From assembly GCA_029207755.1 (NCBI GenBank), contig JARCOQ010000003.1, forward strand, positions 97,108,646 to 97,172,645: a stretch of DNA of 64,000 bases, written 5' to 3'. This document shows, one piece after another, positions 36,408 to 49,679 of the stretch. The DNA comes from Chamaea fasciata (lineage: Eukaryota; Chordata; Aves; Passeriformes; Sylviidae). The notes beneath the pieces were generated by a model. The model worked only from the letters and a program-made list of their open reading frames with translations, was not told the DNA's origin and did no database searches. Every line of letters starts with the position of its first letter. The first letter of the stretch is position 1. Both the position numbers and the translations under genes were made by a program.

Positions 36408-37479
36408 GTGCCTCCTTTCACCTAAGTGTGTGCTTCAGCCATTGTGTTTCCTGAATTTGGAGCCATTTGGTACAGTGTTAATTTATTTTACTGACTGAGC
36501 ACATGAATCCCCGCTTCAGAGGAGCACGGATGGTGCTTTGGCTCAGAGGGGAGCTTGCATAGCAAGTGGAAAAGGGGTATCACTCTGAATGATTAATTGT
36601 AGTCCTCAGAAGGGTCTCAGAATATGATCATTCTTTATAGAAAATTGGATTAAAATTTGACACTTCTACAATTTTTTTTCTTTGTAGTGAAATTTTCATT
36701 TTTCATCTGTTGGCCAAATAATTCCATGTGCAGTCATCCCTAAATTAATCTTGAATTAATTTTTAAATCCACTGTCCTCTAATATATAATTCAACATAAG
36801 AAAACCCAGAGCAGTCAATCTTTCATTAGACATGGGGTGAGAAAGGGTCAGCAGACACTCCTGCAGTACTAAAAATAAAGGCACCACATCTGGTATGGAA
36901 TGATGTCTGGAATTGTAATGCATATGCATCCACTTACTCGTTCTGCTGAAAACACAAACTACGGAGTGGCTGCATGTTGAAACATGAACCAGTGTAATAG
37001 GAGCTTAAACCCTGGAACAGACTGTTTGTATATGTAGTCAGTTTATTAGCAAATGTGCAGGCCTGTGGAGTACAAGGACCATCGTTTCAAGCCGATCTGT
37101 CACACATTTAACAAGCTGTTTGTAATATAGTCCATTTCAGGTATAAGAGAAAAATCTTTCCCATAGGTACAAGAAATATATGATACTTTTAGCAAATGGT
37201 GAGCTCTGGGTTTGGAGGTATCCTGCATTAGAAACTGCTGTAACAGTGTTGGCTTAACTTTTTGTTTGTACCCAAAAATTCTCCTTTCCTTTGTTGAACA
37301 CTTTACTACAAAGCATGTTATAGCAGATGTTAACAATGAGATTCTGTGCAACTTGTGTTCCTAATGTCAGGCACAGCCATGCTCATGGAGGATAAATCTA
37401 ACCTTGGTGCAAACAGATCACACTAAACCTACTTTATATATCACAGCAGGGCTGAATGGGCAGGAATCAATAGCAGAGG
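36408..37479. other. Unassigned DNA
   Basis: One short minus-strand frame (37100-37351, 83 codons) has no family motif. Nothing else is recognised. Confidence 0.55.
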
Positions 37480-38560
37480 GGCTGCCACTACTCAGCCACA
37501 GCTGTGCCTCTGTGCCTCTCCATCAAGGAGGAGCAAGATGCTGGGGTACCTCTCCAAAATGATACAGGCTGTCAGTAACCAGCAGGGACGTGGTGGGGAG
37601 TAAACATCCTGCAGTGTCTGCACCATGCCTCATCTTCTAGCTGGATTTGCATTGCTGGGTGGGATTCAGGGATTTCACTTAGATAGAGCTGCCAATGCAC
37701 CAATGCTCCTTGATCTCATCTCCCTGCTGGAGGGTCCAGCTGGGGTCTGCCACAGCCCGGAGGCCACGAGTGTCCACTCCACAGCAGTGCCTGACCTGCC
37801 CCCAAGAGACAAAGCAGAGAGTCCCAGTGGAGAGGAAGAGGAGGGACGGCTCCTTCCTCCACGCTGCCCAGCCTTGCTGGTGGCCAGCAGGGCCGGCCCC
37901 AGGCCTGCCCTGTGACAGGGCCTGTGCCGGCGGTGCAGGAGCAGTGGCCTCTGTCCTGCCGTGGTGTGGGTGCCCATGCACACTTGCCTCCCTGGTTGGG
38001 ATTCCATGTGCTGCCCCACAGAAGGACAGGGTGGAAAGAATGCTTCCCCCAGCAAAGTCTCCATCTGACTCCTGCCTTGCTGCCTTTGGGAGGAGGTGAG
38101 AGCTGGGCTGCGCTCTGTTCCTAATCCAGCATTTTCCCAGCTGCTGTCAGGCTGCCTTCAATGTATAAACTTTATTTAAGCCTTTCTGCCTGCCATGGAC
38201 AAATGCTGAGCAAGGAGGGCTGTAGTTTGCAGACTGTACCCAAGCTGGGTTATAATTCAAAACAGATTCAGTAATTGCACTATGTTTCACCTCCAAGTCA
38301 GGAATTAAATCTCGCGCATGTCAGGTGTTAGTGGTTAAAGCCAACGTTCCAGCCCCCGGAGGGAGCACGGGGACCACAGCTGCTGCACAACACCCGAGGG
38401 GCTTTGCTCCCCCAGAAGCAAAGAGAAACTCCTCATCCCAACTGGCAGGGCTCAAAGCTGTTTCCAGCACCAGCTGTACCCTGTTCTCTGCCTCTCTCCC
38501 TAGCAAAATCACTGAAAGGATTTCTTCTTGAACCACATATTCCACAGTAACTACTGGCCC
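37480..38560. other. GC-rich block with overlapping open frames on both strands
   Basis: Base composition rises sharply against the AT-rich surroundings, especially at 37640-38110 where several CpGs occur. Open frames of 70-134 codons overlap on both strands (plus 37625-37915, 37695-38099 and 37912-38124; minus 37675-38064 and 37679-37981). They are rich in Pro, Ala, Gly and Arg. None shows a recognisable domain, and mutual overlap on opposite strands argues for low stop density rather than coding. A GGAGGTGAGA donor-like site lies near 38092-38101. The block could be a non-coding exon, a regulatory island or an unrecognised old repeat. I cannot decide between these. Confidence 0.45.
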
Positions 38561-40270
38561 TTGTCAACAGTCTTAGAGAACTAGCCAAAGGCTGCTCAGC
38601 ATGACTGTGTTAGTGGGAATATTTCCCTACATTTGAATGGGTATTGTCTCAGACCAGGAATGAACAAGCCTGTTCTGCTTCAAGTCTGTCCATCTGAGGA
38701 CAGTGGGTCAGCTCTGGAAAGCTACTGCTCCCAACACTGTGGAGCTGCTGCTCTTGTCCTGAGTCATTCTGTTTGCATGGCAGACATCCAGCCATGCAAA
38801 GGAATGAGATTTTTTTCTCGCCAGTATCTCCCAGTTGCTCTTTAAACCTGCCAGAGTTATTGCCCCCGTAGTTTTGCTGGCAGAGACATTGTTTTAAACT
38901 TTCCTTAATCTGTTTCAGACAAAATCGAAGGGGTTTAGATCCCACAGCTTCCACGGATGTTCTGAGCAAGCCCAGGGCAAACCCTATGACTTGTGTGTCT
39001 AGATCCAGAAGAGGATGTCTGCTCCCACTAAAAACTCCAGAGGATGCAAGTGTTGCTCCTTTGCCACATTAATTCCAAGTGAAATTAAGCAGGTACCCCA
39101 CTGAAAATTGACAAGTGGTGGAAATATTTAGAGAAACATGTTTGCATGCAATATGAACTCAGATCATATGAGCTGACCCACTAATCTGTTGCCATTCACA
39201 TGTCACAGTAACTTGAAGGCTTCATACAGCTTTGATTACAAAAATGTGCATTTTCTCTCATCATGGTGATTGAATGCAGAGGGAATGGGTTTGTCTTTAG
39301 GTTTGTTTATTTTTCTTTTTCAGGCATAATGGAGTTTTGAACAGTAAAATTGCTTTCTGCCCTTTCTTAGCTCTTTGACTATTTGAGTGAAAAAAAGACA
39401 CACCAGAGTGTGACACTGCTAAAGGGAGAGGTATAAACACAGTAAAGAGCAACTTTAATGATCATGTTTTAATATTAAAGGAAAAATGTGTTTTCACTTA
39501 AACTACCTGAAAATCCACAATGAATCCATTCAGGTTAGTAGCATTATTCACCATAAGTTAAAGGTGAAGAACCTACTCTTGAAATGCCTTTCTAACTTAG
39601 TACTTTACAAATAAGTAAATAACTACATTGTCCTGTGCCTCTCTAAATTTTTCAATACATCCTTCATTGCTTGAAAATGGTTGATTAAGAAAAATATACT
39701 TTCCCTTAAAACTGAAATCACACAGTGAGTGAGACACACTTGATGCACCCTCTGAGCAATTTTTGGTATTGATGAATTTTTCCCCATAGTTTTTAATATT
39801 TGTTTTGTGTATGCAACTTCAAGAAAATGAATTGAAGCAAGCATGAAAGGAGAGCAACTGAGGCAGAGATTATAAACAAAGCTGTTTCTTTCGGAGGGTT
39901 GCCAAGCATGGGGAGGAGTCTGTATTCTTCAATTTGTTTATTTATATTAGTAAACACAATTTGACACTTGAGAATTTTTCTGTGCAAGTTGACAGCTATG
40001 ACAATATGGGACTATCATTCATGATGGCCAAGCAAAACCAGCCATATGTTTCTGAGACCCAAATACAGAAAAGGGGAAAAGTACTGGTGCTAGCAATTGA
40101 AAAGAACAGCTCATGAGAGGTCTTGATCTTGTGCTGAGAGCTCAGTAAACTTCGAGGGCCCATGAGAGAGTATATGTAGAAGGCTGGAGCCATAACAAAA
40201 ACTAAAGCTTTTCATGGTGTTGTCAGAAGGCCTATCCTTTTCTATATATACATAAGTAAACAGTGGCGCC
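38561..40270. other. Unassigned DNA
   Basis: Overlapping both-strand frames at 38633-38969, 39623-39987 and 39934-40193 show no family signal. No repeat family is recognised. Confidence 0.5.
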
Positions 40271-40295
40271 TTTTTTTTTTTTTTTTTTTTTTTTT
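40271..40295. repeat. Poly-T run of 25
   Basis: An uninterrupted T tract directly after GGCGCC. No retroposed body was recognised on either side. Confidence 0.97.
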
Positions 40296-41018
40296 AATTG
40301 CAGAGCTGTTTGAGGATGATGAGGAGAAACATTCTGACAGGGCAATTCATCTTATCTGCCTGTTTGTTTAACTTGCCCATGCCATCTTTCATTTCAGCTC
40401 TAAGTGTCAAGCAACCATTATGCAGAAGTAATAAAAAGGTCCTAGAAGGCATAATACTGCCTTTTGATAGTCTTGTTTTTAGTTTCTGCATTTTCTTTTG
40501 TTCTTAAAATGCTTACCAATACATTACCTTCCATAAATACCTGCAAGTTTTGTCTCTTAAAACCACTGTGATTTCCATGGCATTTGCCATTTTTGCGAGG
40601 TTGGCATTTGTTATGTGACTTTCTCCCAAACTCCACAATAAAACTGAATTCCTTTAAATCACACTCAAGTCAATCAGGGATCTAAGAGTGAGGGAAAATA
40701 AAGCAGCAGCCAAACACATTAGTTCTTGCTTTTGCTAGTCTGACCAGAAAGCCAGAACAGACAGCAGGGGATAGGCTAAAGACTCTAGGTCTGGTTGAAA
40801 CAATGATCATCTTGTTTTGCTTTGCCATGGCCCCATAACGGCACAGCAAATAAACAACAATGTGAGTACAGCCAATTCATATGCTGTCTAGTTTTGATTT
40901 ATGAAAGCAATAACTGAGTGAACAAGAGGATTCAAACCTTTTCGTTGCTTTTTAATTTTCGTTCCTTTCCATTCTATTTTAAGCTTAATTTGAAATAGTT
41001 TTGAGGGGTAAAAGAAGT
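40296..41018. other. Unassigned AT-rich DNA
   Basis: Short both-strand frames only (40294-40636 and 40888-41097). Nothing is recognised. Confidence 0.5.
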
Positions 41019-41032
41019 GGGGGGGGGGGGGG
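41019..41032. repeat. Poly-G run of 14
   Basis: Fourteen consecutive G in an AT-rich setting, followed by CC. Confidence 0.95.
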
Positions 41033-41974
41033 CCTCTTACATCTTCAGAAGTAGTGAAATACACAACTTTTAGTTTTTGCCTTGTGTGAAGATGCATTTG
41101 TGCTTCTCCCCATTACTTGATTAAGACATTCTCCACAACATTATGTTAATACTATAATTTGGATCTTTACCTTTTAGATATTCAGCTGAGGGACTGACTT
41201 TTCAGACTAAGAACCCATGGCTCCAATTAGAGCTTATAGGAGCTATCTGTTCTCAGTGCTTCTGTAAATCAGCCTTATGACAGATCTGTGAAGCTAATTG
41301 CAGCTCTAAAATTCAAAACTATTTTGCCATTTTTCAAAGGAGCTTTGGTAAACCCTCAATCCCTCAAGGAACTGCTAATGCTATTTTACTGTTAATGAAA
41401 AGACTTACCATAAAAGAAAGTAAAAGTCCAGTCAAACTAATATCTGTGAGCATAGCTGACATGCATTGAAAAGCACAGACTAGATTTGTCATTGCCCTCA
41501 ATCTTGTGTGTTCATTTAAATTACTGGAGAATTTTAAATGCTATTGAAAGATAAACCAGGGCATTCCTCATCCACCCTGTGCTAGTGTAAGCATGCACAC
41601 AAGGTGTAAAGCAGCAGAAAACCTGACTCCATGTGTGTACATATGTGCTCCAAATAATATGGAATTATGCTGATCTCAGCAAGAATCAGGCTGCTCGAGA
41701 ACTGAGAGTGTATGAGGAGGGAGGCATAGCTGCCCCCCTCAGAAAAGATCTGTTGTCTGTAGTTGGTACAAGGCTTTATTAACTCCCTGAGTCACCATAA
41801 ATTCCAGTTTTATGTCAGATTGAGATACTGGAGATCAGTGTCTGCTTTCTGCAGATGCCTGCCGTCAGCTGAGCAGCCTCATCTTCAGCTGTGGGTGCAG
41901 CCACCAGTGGGGCTCCCTCCCAGTCCAGCAGTTGTACCTACATGAGGGCAAGATGACCCTGGCACTGGGGGACT
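41033..41974. other. Unassigned DNA
   Basis: AT-rich to about 41830, then GC-richer. No family is recognised. Confidence 0.5.
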
Positions 41975-42018
41975 GCCCCTAGTACTAGGGGCGTCTCAGC
42001 TCCTGCTGGTTCAGGAGC
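41975..42018. other. 18-bp perfect palindrome followed by a second hairpin
   Basis: GCCCCTAGTACTAGGGGC (41975-41992) is its own reverse complement. Six bases later GCTCCTG (41999-42005) and CAGGAGC (42012-42018) form a 7-bp stem with a 6-base loop. Both are visible directly. Their role is unknown. Confidence 0.93.
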
Positions 42019-43479
42019 CCCGACTTTTACAGAAGCAAAATACAACCAGCCAGCCTTGTTTTTCAGCTTTGAAAAGCCACATGTAAGACAGGCGTGCCTG
42101 CTTCCAAGCACTAGAGAAACTGGCAGCAATAGTGGTGGGCTGGTAGTGTGCCCACCTTGTCAAAAACTGTGCCTCCCAAACTGTGTCTCTTCACAATAGT
42201 GCATCCTGTCATACTAGCTACAGAAGGCCACCTGCAGCCAAGCCCACTTCAAATAATTACTGGATAATTTCTTAAGGAAGAATTTTAATAGCTCTTTAAG
42301 CATAAAATTATTTCCTCAAATCACAGCTGTGGGATGGGTAAAAATATATGTGTGCTTTAGTTACAAATGGAAATATGCCAGGAGGACTGTACAACAGTAA
42401 GTGAACCTAAAATCAATAGGGTTAAATAAAGGTAGAATGTGCCAAATCATTGTACACCAATCCCCTTTTCATGGATGCAATTGATACAAACCTCATTACA
42501 TATGGAAGGATGTAAACCAGCATTTTGTGGAGAGCACTTTGAGGACCCCTAGCTCTTATGTGAAATTGAATATAAAGTTCAAACTCTGTATGTATCTATT
42601 TTAAGAACAAATAAAAAATTAAAATATTAAAATATGTACACATCCAGCAGTTTTTACTGATTACATGACATATCAATGTTGTAATTTCAGATATTTAAAA
42701 ATTATTAATTGGGTCTCCAAAATTTCTGAGACTGCTTTAAATATTTTTTTTTCTATTTCAGGTTTTATCACTTTGTAACATTTGATCCCCTAGACCATGG
42801 TTGTACTGGTTTTTCTTTATGAATTTGGTAAAAAACCAGCTTTTTTATTAATGTGCACTGTAAGAGTCTTATGTACATCTCAAGTGGAAAACCTACTTCC
42901 AAATATCACAAGACTTAGAATAAAGTCATGAAATTTGTCAATATTATTTTATGAGCAAGATATAGACATGCAAGTGTTCTTAGGTTATACTCATTAATGA
43001 CTGTGAACAGTATAATACAATCAGTTTTGTGCATGATCATGGCAGCCAGGTTTTCATGAGGTCCCAGCTAAGGACCCATCAAGCCAGGGTGCACTGATGA
43101 TTCCTGGAAAGTCTCGGGCAGTCTTAGCATAGGCTCCTTCTTAATCTGTTTCAGGAGCTCAGTTCCTTGCTCAACACAGACCATTAATTTGGAGTCTAGC
43201 CTAGCCTAGTCACTATCTATTAACAGTTATTACTTGCATCACCTCATCACAGTAACAGTTATTTTCTGTTCTCAGTTAAATGAAATATCAAAAGACCCAA
43301 AATACCTTAGTGAGAATGATTGAATAGAAATTGTTGTCGCAATCAATGAATTCAAGTTTCATGAATATAAAGCTTGGGCTAAGGCAGATCAAAAAAAGAT
43401 CTAAGGAGTCATGGCACTCTAGTGATAAATAGCAATACCACTGGCAGCATCTGCAGTACTGGGTGAAAGCCTGGGTTTC
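42019..43479. other. Unassigned AT-rich DNA
   Basis: No usable open frame and no repeat family. A short TAGCC triplet repeat occurs at about 43197-43210. Confidence 0.55.
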
Positions 43480-43712
43480 TAGGCAAGGCCTCAGAAGAGT
43501 CAGACACTTCAAAACAAGACTGGCCAAGCTCTGGAACAGTCTCTGCAGGGAAGTGGTCACAGCACCAAGACTGACAGAGCTCAAAAAGCATTTGGACAAC
43601 ATGCTCAGGCACATAGTGTGGTTTCTGGGTTCATTCTGTGCAGGGCCACGAGCTGGACCTGATGATCCTGATGGGTCCCTTCCAACTCAGGACACTCTGT
43701 GATTCTTTGAAT
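43480..43712 (+). mobile_element. CR1 retrotransposon, short 3' fragment
   Basis: From about 43500 the plus strand encodes the extreme C-terminus of CR1 ORF2: RLAKLWNSLCREVVTAP, then LTELKKHLDNML. It then runs into the conserved CR1 3' UTR ('gatcctgatgggtcccttcc') and ends with a minimal tail near CTGTGATTCTTTGAATC at about 43710. The 5' boundary is approximate because the first bases are diverged. All catalytic parts are missing. Only one or two tail units remain, so it looks older than the copies at 54.4 and 61.5 kb. Confidence 0.85.
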
Positions 43713-46700
43713 CTATCTCCATTCATTCTAGACCTACCCTGTCTTGACAGGTAATGCACACCACCACTGGTGAGCTCAGGTTGTCCTCAGCATTTGGTTG
43801 CTCGTTACAGGATGACAAAAGATAATACTGTGACTTACTTAGGCACTGGTTCTTGTGCTGTCTAGGAAGGTCACCTGAGCTGTCCTGCTGGCAGCATTGA
43901 CATTGGCAGCACGAGAGTGAAGGTGGACTGTCCATGACACCTTTATTGCCAGTGCCATAGCACATGTGGCCTTGCAACTACAGCGGCCTCATGGAGAGTT
44001 CACCCACATCCTCATTTACACCCCAGTGCCTGCCAGGCATGTGTGTGGGAACTTCAGGGTCCCTTGCCACTGTCTGTAAGATCAGCTCAACACTATATGA
44101 GAAATGTAATCAGATGCTGTTGCTGTCTGCCTTGGTGCTCACAAGAGGAGGAGCAACAGCCTGTCCAATCCTTTTGACTGAGCACTCACAAGGAGCACTC
44201 CAGGACCAATGCTGTCTGAGCAAAGCAGCCATCACCTAACCATCAAGGCCATGTTGACTTCCTAATTTTCTACCACATTCTCTTTTTGCTCTCTTTGAAC
44301 TGCTATTATGCATCTTTCCCCTATCCATCAGAAATATTTTCATATTGGAGAAAAAAAAAACCTACATCAATAGGAGACAGGAGGATGTCTTCTCCCACTA
44401 CCCTTAGTTCTTACATATAAATAAGGTAATAATTTCATTATTTGGATGTAAATCATGAGAGAGGTTTCTCGTACTTCAGCAGACAAATGTAAGGAGCTAG
44501 TGCTAATCTGGCAATGCTCATTATCTGCAACACTGTATTAATAAAATCTAAGACAGATCTGAAAGCTGAATATCCTTTTTTTAATTTGCAGCTACAGCTA
44601 CCACAGAACTAAAAGTGTCAAGTTCAAAATTCCAGGGCTTTATTTTTTCAAAGTGGGAATCTGTGTTTGGAATGACCAAATCTCACTGAAAGACCATATT
44701 TTAAACTTTAGAGGTAGTTTTCAATACTATTTACTATTTGAGCCTATGGTTCAAAGTTAAATATGACTTTGAAATCATATATTTAGTCAGGATGAAAACA
44801 GGCCTGTGTGTTACACTTCAGGTGCTCAGATGCACCTTAGGATGCTGTTTCAGGTGCTGAATAAAGCCATTGCTCTGAATGTGTCTACTTTATTGTCTGA
44901 GATCTGTAGAAAGAGGCAGAAGTCCTGTAAGACTTCTGGAAAAATTTAAATTAATAAAAATATCATATTTATTTAACTTTGCCTAAACTTTGTCAGATTA
45001 GAAATCTTCAAAGAAATGCAACAAGCTGCATTAACAACATAAAAATAGCACTCACTAATTTAAAAGGATTACTTTACTTGATGTTTAGGTTAGGTGCCAG
45101 TTAGAGGTCTCCATCTTTGCAGTATAAAGAAAGGGAATATCTCCTTGGAATATCTTATATGGTACAAGATTATTCATGTTATGGTTGGGCCTGGGCTATA
45201 ACCGTTTCCATAGGGGCTACATGATGGAAAAACTAGCTGTTCCTTTGTTTGGTGACAGATGAAGTAATGGAAAACTGTTTTCAAAGAATAAATGCTGTGA
45301 AGAAGAGGCTATGCTATCCAAGTGGTCCAACACTGAATGGACAAACAGTGGCACTGATTTGAGTCCATCTGTGTATCTGTAGCAGAATGAGCACAGGAAG
45401 TCGAGGAAGACCAGAGAACATCTAGGAGATGCCTGGGATATAATGCTGAAGAGCAGTTATGTTGATATTTGGGGGCAAACTTCCAGTTAGATGAGGTTTA
45501 GAAATTTGGTTACAGAAAATGCATTCTGCTGTTTTATTCGTGTGATGTCCAAGGGCAAAGAGTCTTTCTCAACATTATATATAAATACAAAGAAGGCTTT
45601 TTAAACAAAATAAATGAGGGATTAACCAACTCCATCATTGGCTTCTGACCTTGATTGGTACAACTAGGTCAAAATGGAATATTATTGTGAACAGTAAATT
45701 ACATTTTTTGTTAAAAAAAAGAAATGGAAATGTTTCAAGATGGCCCCATTGTTCAGATGTCTTAGATTGCTATAGAGAAATCAATGTTTTTTCTCCTTTT
45801 CTCTGAAAAAATGTGTATTGTGACACCACACAAACTCACAACTGGGTGAATTCCTTCCTATCATTCCTTTTCCTTTCTCTCTTCCCGTACAACTCAGAAT
45901 ATCCTGTGGTTCTGTGATCATCTTTGCTGCAAATCTTCTGAATATCTCTTTTACAGTTATGTACATGACCTATAACAAAAATGTAGAAAGAATATCAGAG
46001 AGAGAGCATTTTTTTTTTCACATTCACAATGGTCTGTTATTATTGCCAGTCTGATTGCCAGGATTGTAGTGCTAGTTCCTTGCTACTTATAGAGAAGCTG
46101 ATAAGGTAAAGAAAGATACATTAACATGAGCCTTGTACATAGATATTAATTATAATAGCAATAACAATACACTTATAATATGTTTGTCATTCACATATCA
46201 ATTGGGGAAAAAGAGAGACCTCGGATAGTTTGCTTCTATGAAGACCAAATTTCTATGTCAGAGATTCAGGAGGTGCTTGCTAAAAAAAAATAATGCAGAA
46301 TTGCACCATATTCTGTGCTGGTTCTGCTTCAGCCATGGATCTGTGTCAGGGTCATGAACCTTCTGTGCAGTGTAAATAATTGATTTTTCACTATGGCTGT
46401 TGAAAAAAAAAAAAATCAGATCGAACCAATTGTTGTTTTCTTAACTCCCCCTTCCCCTAAAATTTCATTTAAAAGAAATGCTCCAGACTACCTAAAGGAG
46501 AAGATATAAAGTTTGAGTTTGCTTCAGAAAAGCAAAATAAATAGTCTAAAATTATAAAACTAAACAGAAATTAGAAAGCAAAAAGCAGAGAGTGCTTCCT
46601 TGTGGTAATTTCAAGATACAAAAAAATTCATGTTAAACTACTCCATTGGCTCCTAAAGGAAAAATAAAATCCATGTCCCACTGTTGAGACTGTGCTTTAT

Positions 46701-48819
46701 TCCCTGGGCTAGCATGGGCTGTGCAGGAGCAGGACATTGTCAGTCTCCTTCCCTGATGCTGTTTCACTCAGTGCCAGCTCATGGGTGCACGGAGTGGCTG
46801 CCAGGCAGCCCACGTGGAAGTGACAGACTTCCATGTCTTACAGTTAGTGCATTTTAATGGTACTTTTGATTTGCATCAGAGATCCTTTTCAGTGTTTCAT
46901 TAGTAGCAGAATATTTCTACGGGGAGGCATTATTGCTGTAGCATGTGGTGGTTCAGAAAATGCCCCTGGTCCACAGATAGGGAAGGAGATGACCGAAACT
47001 CTCACCTCCTCCTTCACTTCTCTCATGGAAGTGACTGAGCTTTGGCCAGCTGGAGCCATGCTGGGAGCTTGACTCAGACTCACAGGGGACAATCAACTTT
47101 TGGCTGAATTTGCTGTTTTTAAAAATTATTACACAGCTCTATTACTATGCCAAAACCATACTTGTTCAGCACACAAACTTGTTCTTGCTTCATGCTCCAC
47201 TGTGAGAGGTCTGGCTGCTGTGAACTGAAAGCCATGAGGTTAAGGAGCTTCAGCGGGAGAGTACTCTAACAGCAAAACTTTGAAAGAGTCCAGAAGACAT
47301 TTCTTAGTGTAGCTATTAAGCCCACAAGACTTCAGCTTAGCAACACTGACTTTTGGGGGGGAAATAAGACAAATTTTCCCCTTTTCTGTAGCCTCATTTA
47401 GTTTTGAAATGCACATACTAACTTTCATTCACTAAAAAATGATTTAACTATATTAACTTCTGGTATAACTATTAAAACCATGGTATTCAACCAAGTGATT
47501 AATTTGCCTCACTATGAATGGACATTGGCTCACCTGTAAGTTTCATTTAAGAATTGTATTTAACAATATACACCTTCAAATTTCCTTTGACAATGTTGAG
47601 AAAAACTTAAATAAGAGGGATATGCCACTGAAACTTGACTAAATAGCATTGAATTTCATGCATTTGGACCCATTTGCATGCAGCCTGGATCTGATTCCTT
47701 AATACCTATACTGCGTGGATGTTCAGAACATGTGGATGCAATCTACTCTATTATAAAAAGCATTTATGTACAAAGAGGAGAAACAACCTGATCACAATAC
47801 CAGGGGAAGTCACCACAAGAAAAAAAAAAGTGCTCAAGAATTAGTGGCTCCTGATGCTGTACTCAGATAACTGAACCTTGTCTTGGTTCAATTTCTCAGC
47901 AGGAAATCAGAGATTTTCTAAATGACTCTGCAGCTGAATGTGAAAAAAAATATTCCATTTTTTAATACTAAAAAATTTCTTCCTGTTAAATATATTATGC
48001 TGTTATTATTTGATATCCAAAATTAAACTAAAATGGAGAAGAAATATAGGGATAAAATGCATTTTCTTGGTATGAAGACAAATTACTGTACACACTTTTT
48101 GTAAACAGAGTAGGATGCACCCAGGGCTCTGTATTTGTTTTGCATTAGCCTGAAGCCCTAAACTCTGCAGCCATTATGCTGACAAAGCTGCTCTCAGCTA
48201 TAACAGAAGTTTTACCTTTCCACATGTGTTCTAAGTGTGTACACATCTGCATCCAGTGTGAATGAGTCAATGTTCTTTGGGATTCAGGTTGAAAGTAGTA
48301 AATTATATTGAAATAAGAAGCCACCAAGAGAAAAAATTCAATATAAGCGCATATATTCACAATATGAAACAGCAGTTTTTCTTTTCAGTGCTAGGCTTAT
48401 CTTCTATCTGTGGCTAGTTACATTAAAGCATGAACATTCATTCACATGAGATGTCTGACGCCATAAATCTCAAATTCTCTCCTTGCTTCCACTCTTGCCT
48501 CCATTGTGCCGGCAATGCTAATGAAAAGCAGGTTTTTGGTTTCATATGTACGTGCATGTGTGCAAAAAAAGGAGGGGTTTGGTCATATAGGCACTTGTCC
48601 TGCTCGGCACAGAGATAGAAGCCCACTGAAGTAGAAAAAGTATAATATATGCAATAAATCTGGGTGAAAACATGTAGATACTTTTTCTGGCCTCATAATT
48701 ATTTTTATAAAAACATAGAAACCAATATATCACTGAAAATAAAGCAGTGCATTGTGTTGTATTACATGGTGTTTACAGAGAAAAGCAGGCTTTTTAACCA
48801 CCTGGCAAGTATTTCAGAC
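43713..48819. other. Unassigned DNA
   Basis: Short overlapping frames at 43723-44239, 46857-47092 and 48145-48733 show no family motif. The stretch at 45170-45480 has a mildly different, non-AT-rich texture but matches nothing I know. No exon or mobile element is defensible. Confidence 0.5.
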
Positions 48820-48841
48820 AAAAAAAAAAAAAAAAAAAAAA
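48820..48841. repeat. Poly-A run of 22
   Basis: An A tract followed by GAGATTTGAAAAAAAC. No retroposed body is recognised. Confidence 0.95.
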
Positions 48842-49627
48842 GAGATTTGAAAAAAACAAGGATAAGCATTAGAAAGAGAGGGGGAGGGGAAGCTGGGAAC
48901 TTCTCATTTGCACATGTAGAAATGCAAATTTGATCCATCTCTTTCTTATCTACTGGTAACAGACTTGGCTGGTGGAGCACAATAGCACCTACAGTTCTAT
49001 GGCCAAAATTAATGAAGTTTAAAAGGAATTGATTTGATTATAGAAACACTTCTATAAAGCCACGTGTTCATTAGCAGATGCCTGCCATCTACCTCAGAAC
49101 CAAGGATATGAAAAGCCTGAAAGCAGGATGTAATCCCCTGATTTTGGGACACAGACACACTTAAGGGACAGTAAGACTCCTTGTTGTTAAATCTTTTACT
49201 AATTCAGAGAAATGTGTGGACTCTGACAGTTGCAGCTGATTTCCTGCTTTTCCGTCTATTATTATATAGGTCCACAGTCTCCTTTAAAGCATAGCTCATT
49301 CCTTTGGCTTGTGCCAGTTTACCTCTGTGACAGCTGGGACCCAAATATTGTTGATGTAGCTGCAGATATGCACCTGATAAATTTGTTTTCCCCAAATGTC
49401 TCTAAAAAATCAAGTATGATATTAACAAACTAGATCAAATTCCTCTGAATTATCTGAAGTGATTTTGTCTCCACATTAGGAGAGTTTGCCTTGTGTAAGG
49501 GTTTTAAGAATTAGATTATTGCAACTCAGGGTTGCTGAATTAAATACAATTGGACAAGGTCTCTCCAGTACAGATTCATCTGTCAAAATTTTTGTACTTC
49601 ACGAAAAACAGTGGAGCTTTTATAAAA

Positions 49628-49629
<2 letters not shown>
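48842..49629. other. Unassigned DNA
   Basis: No family-like open frame. The sequence just before the long A run (49440-49629) was read for a processed mRNA or SINE body and none was recognised. Confidence 0.5.

Positions 49630-49677
<48 letters not shown>
49630..49677. repeat. Poly-A run of 48
   Basis: Forty-eight consecutive A, the longest homopolymer of the window. It could be the tail of an unrecognised retroposed copy or an expanded mononucleotide microsatellite. A processed mRNA copy would be unusual, because avian CR1 does not normally mobilise poly-A transcripts. Confidence 0.97.

Positions 49678-49679
<2 letters not shown>

Noticed and set aside
48664..48980. Frames of 72-89 codons with Lys or Phe runs
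   Set aside because: They are driven by the A22 tract at 48820.
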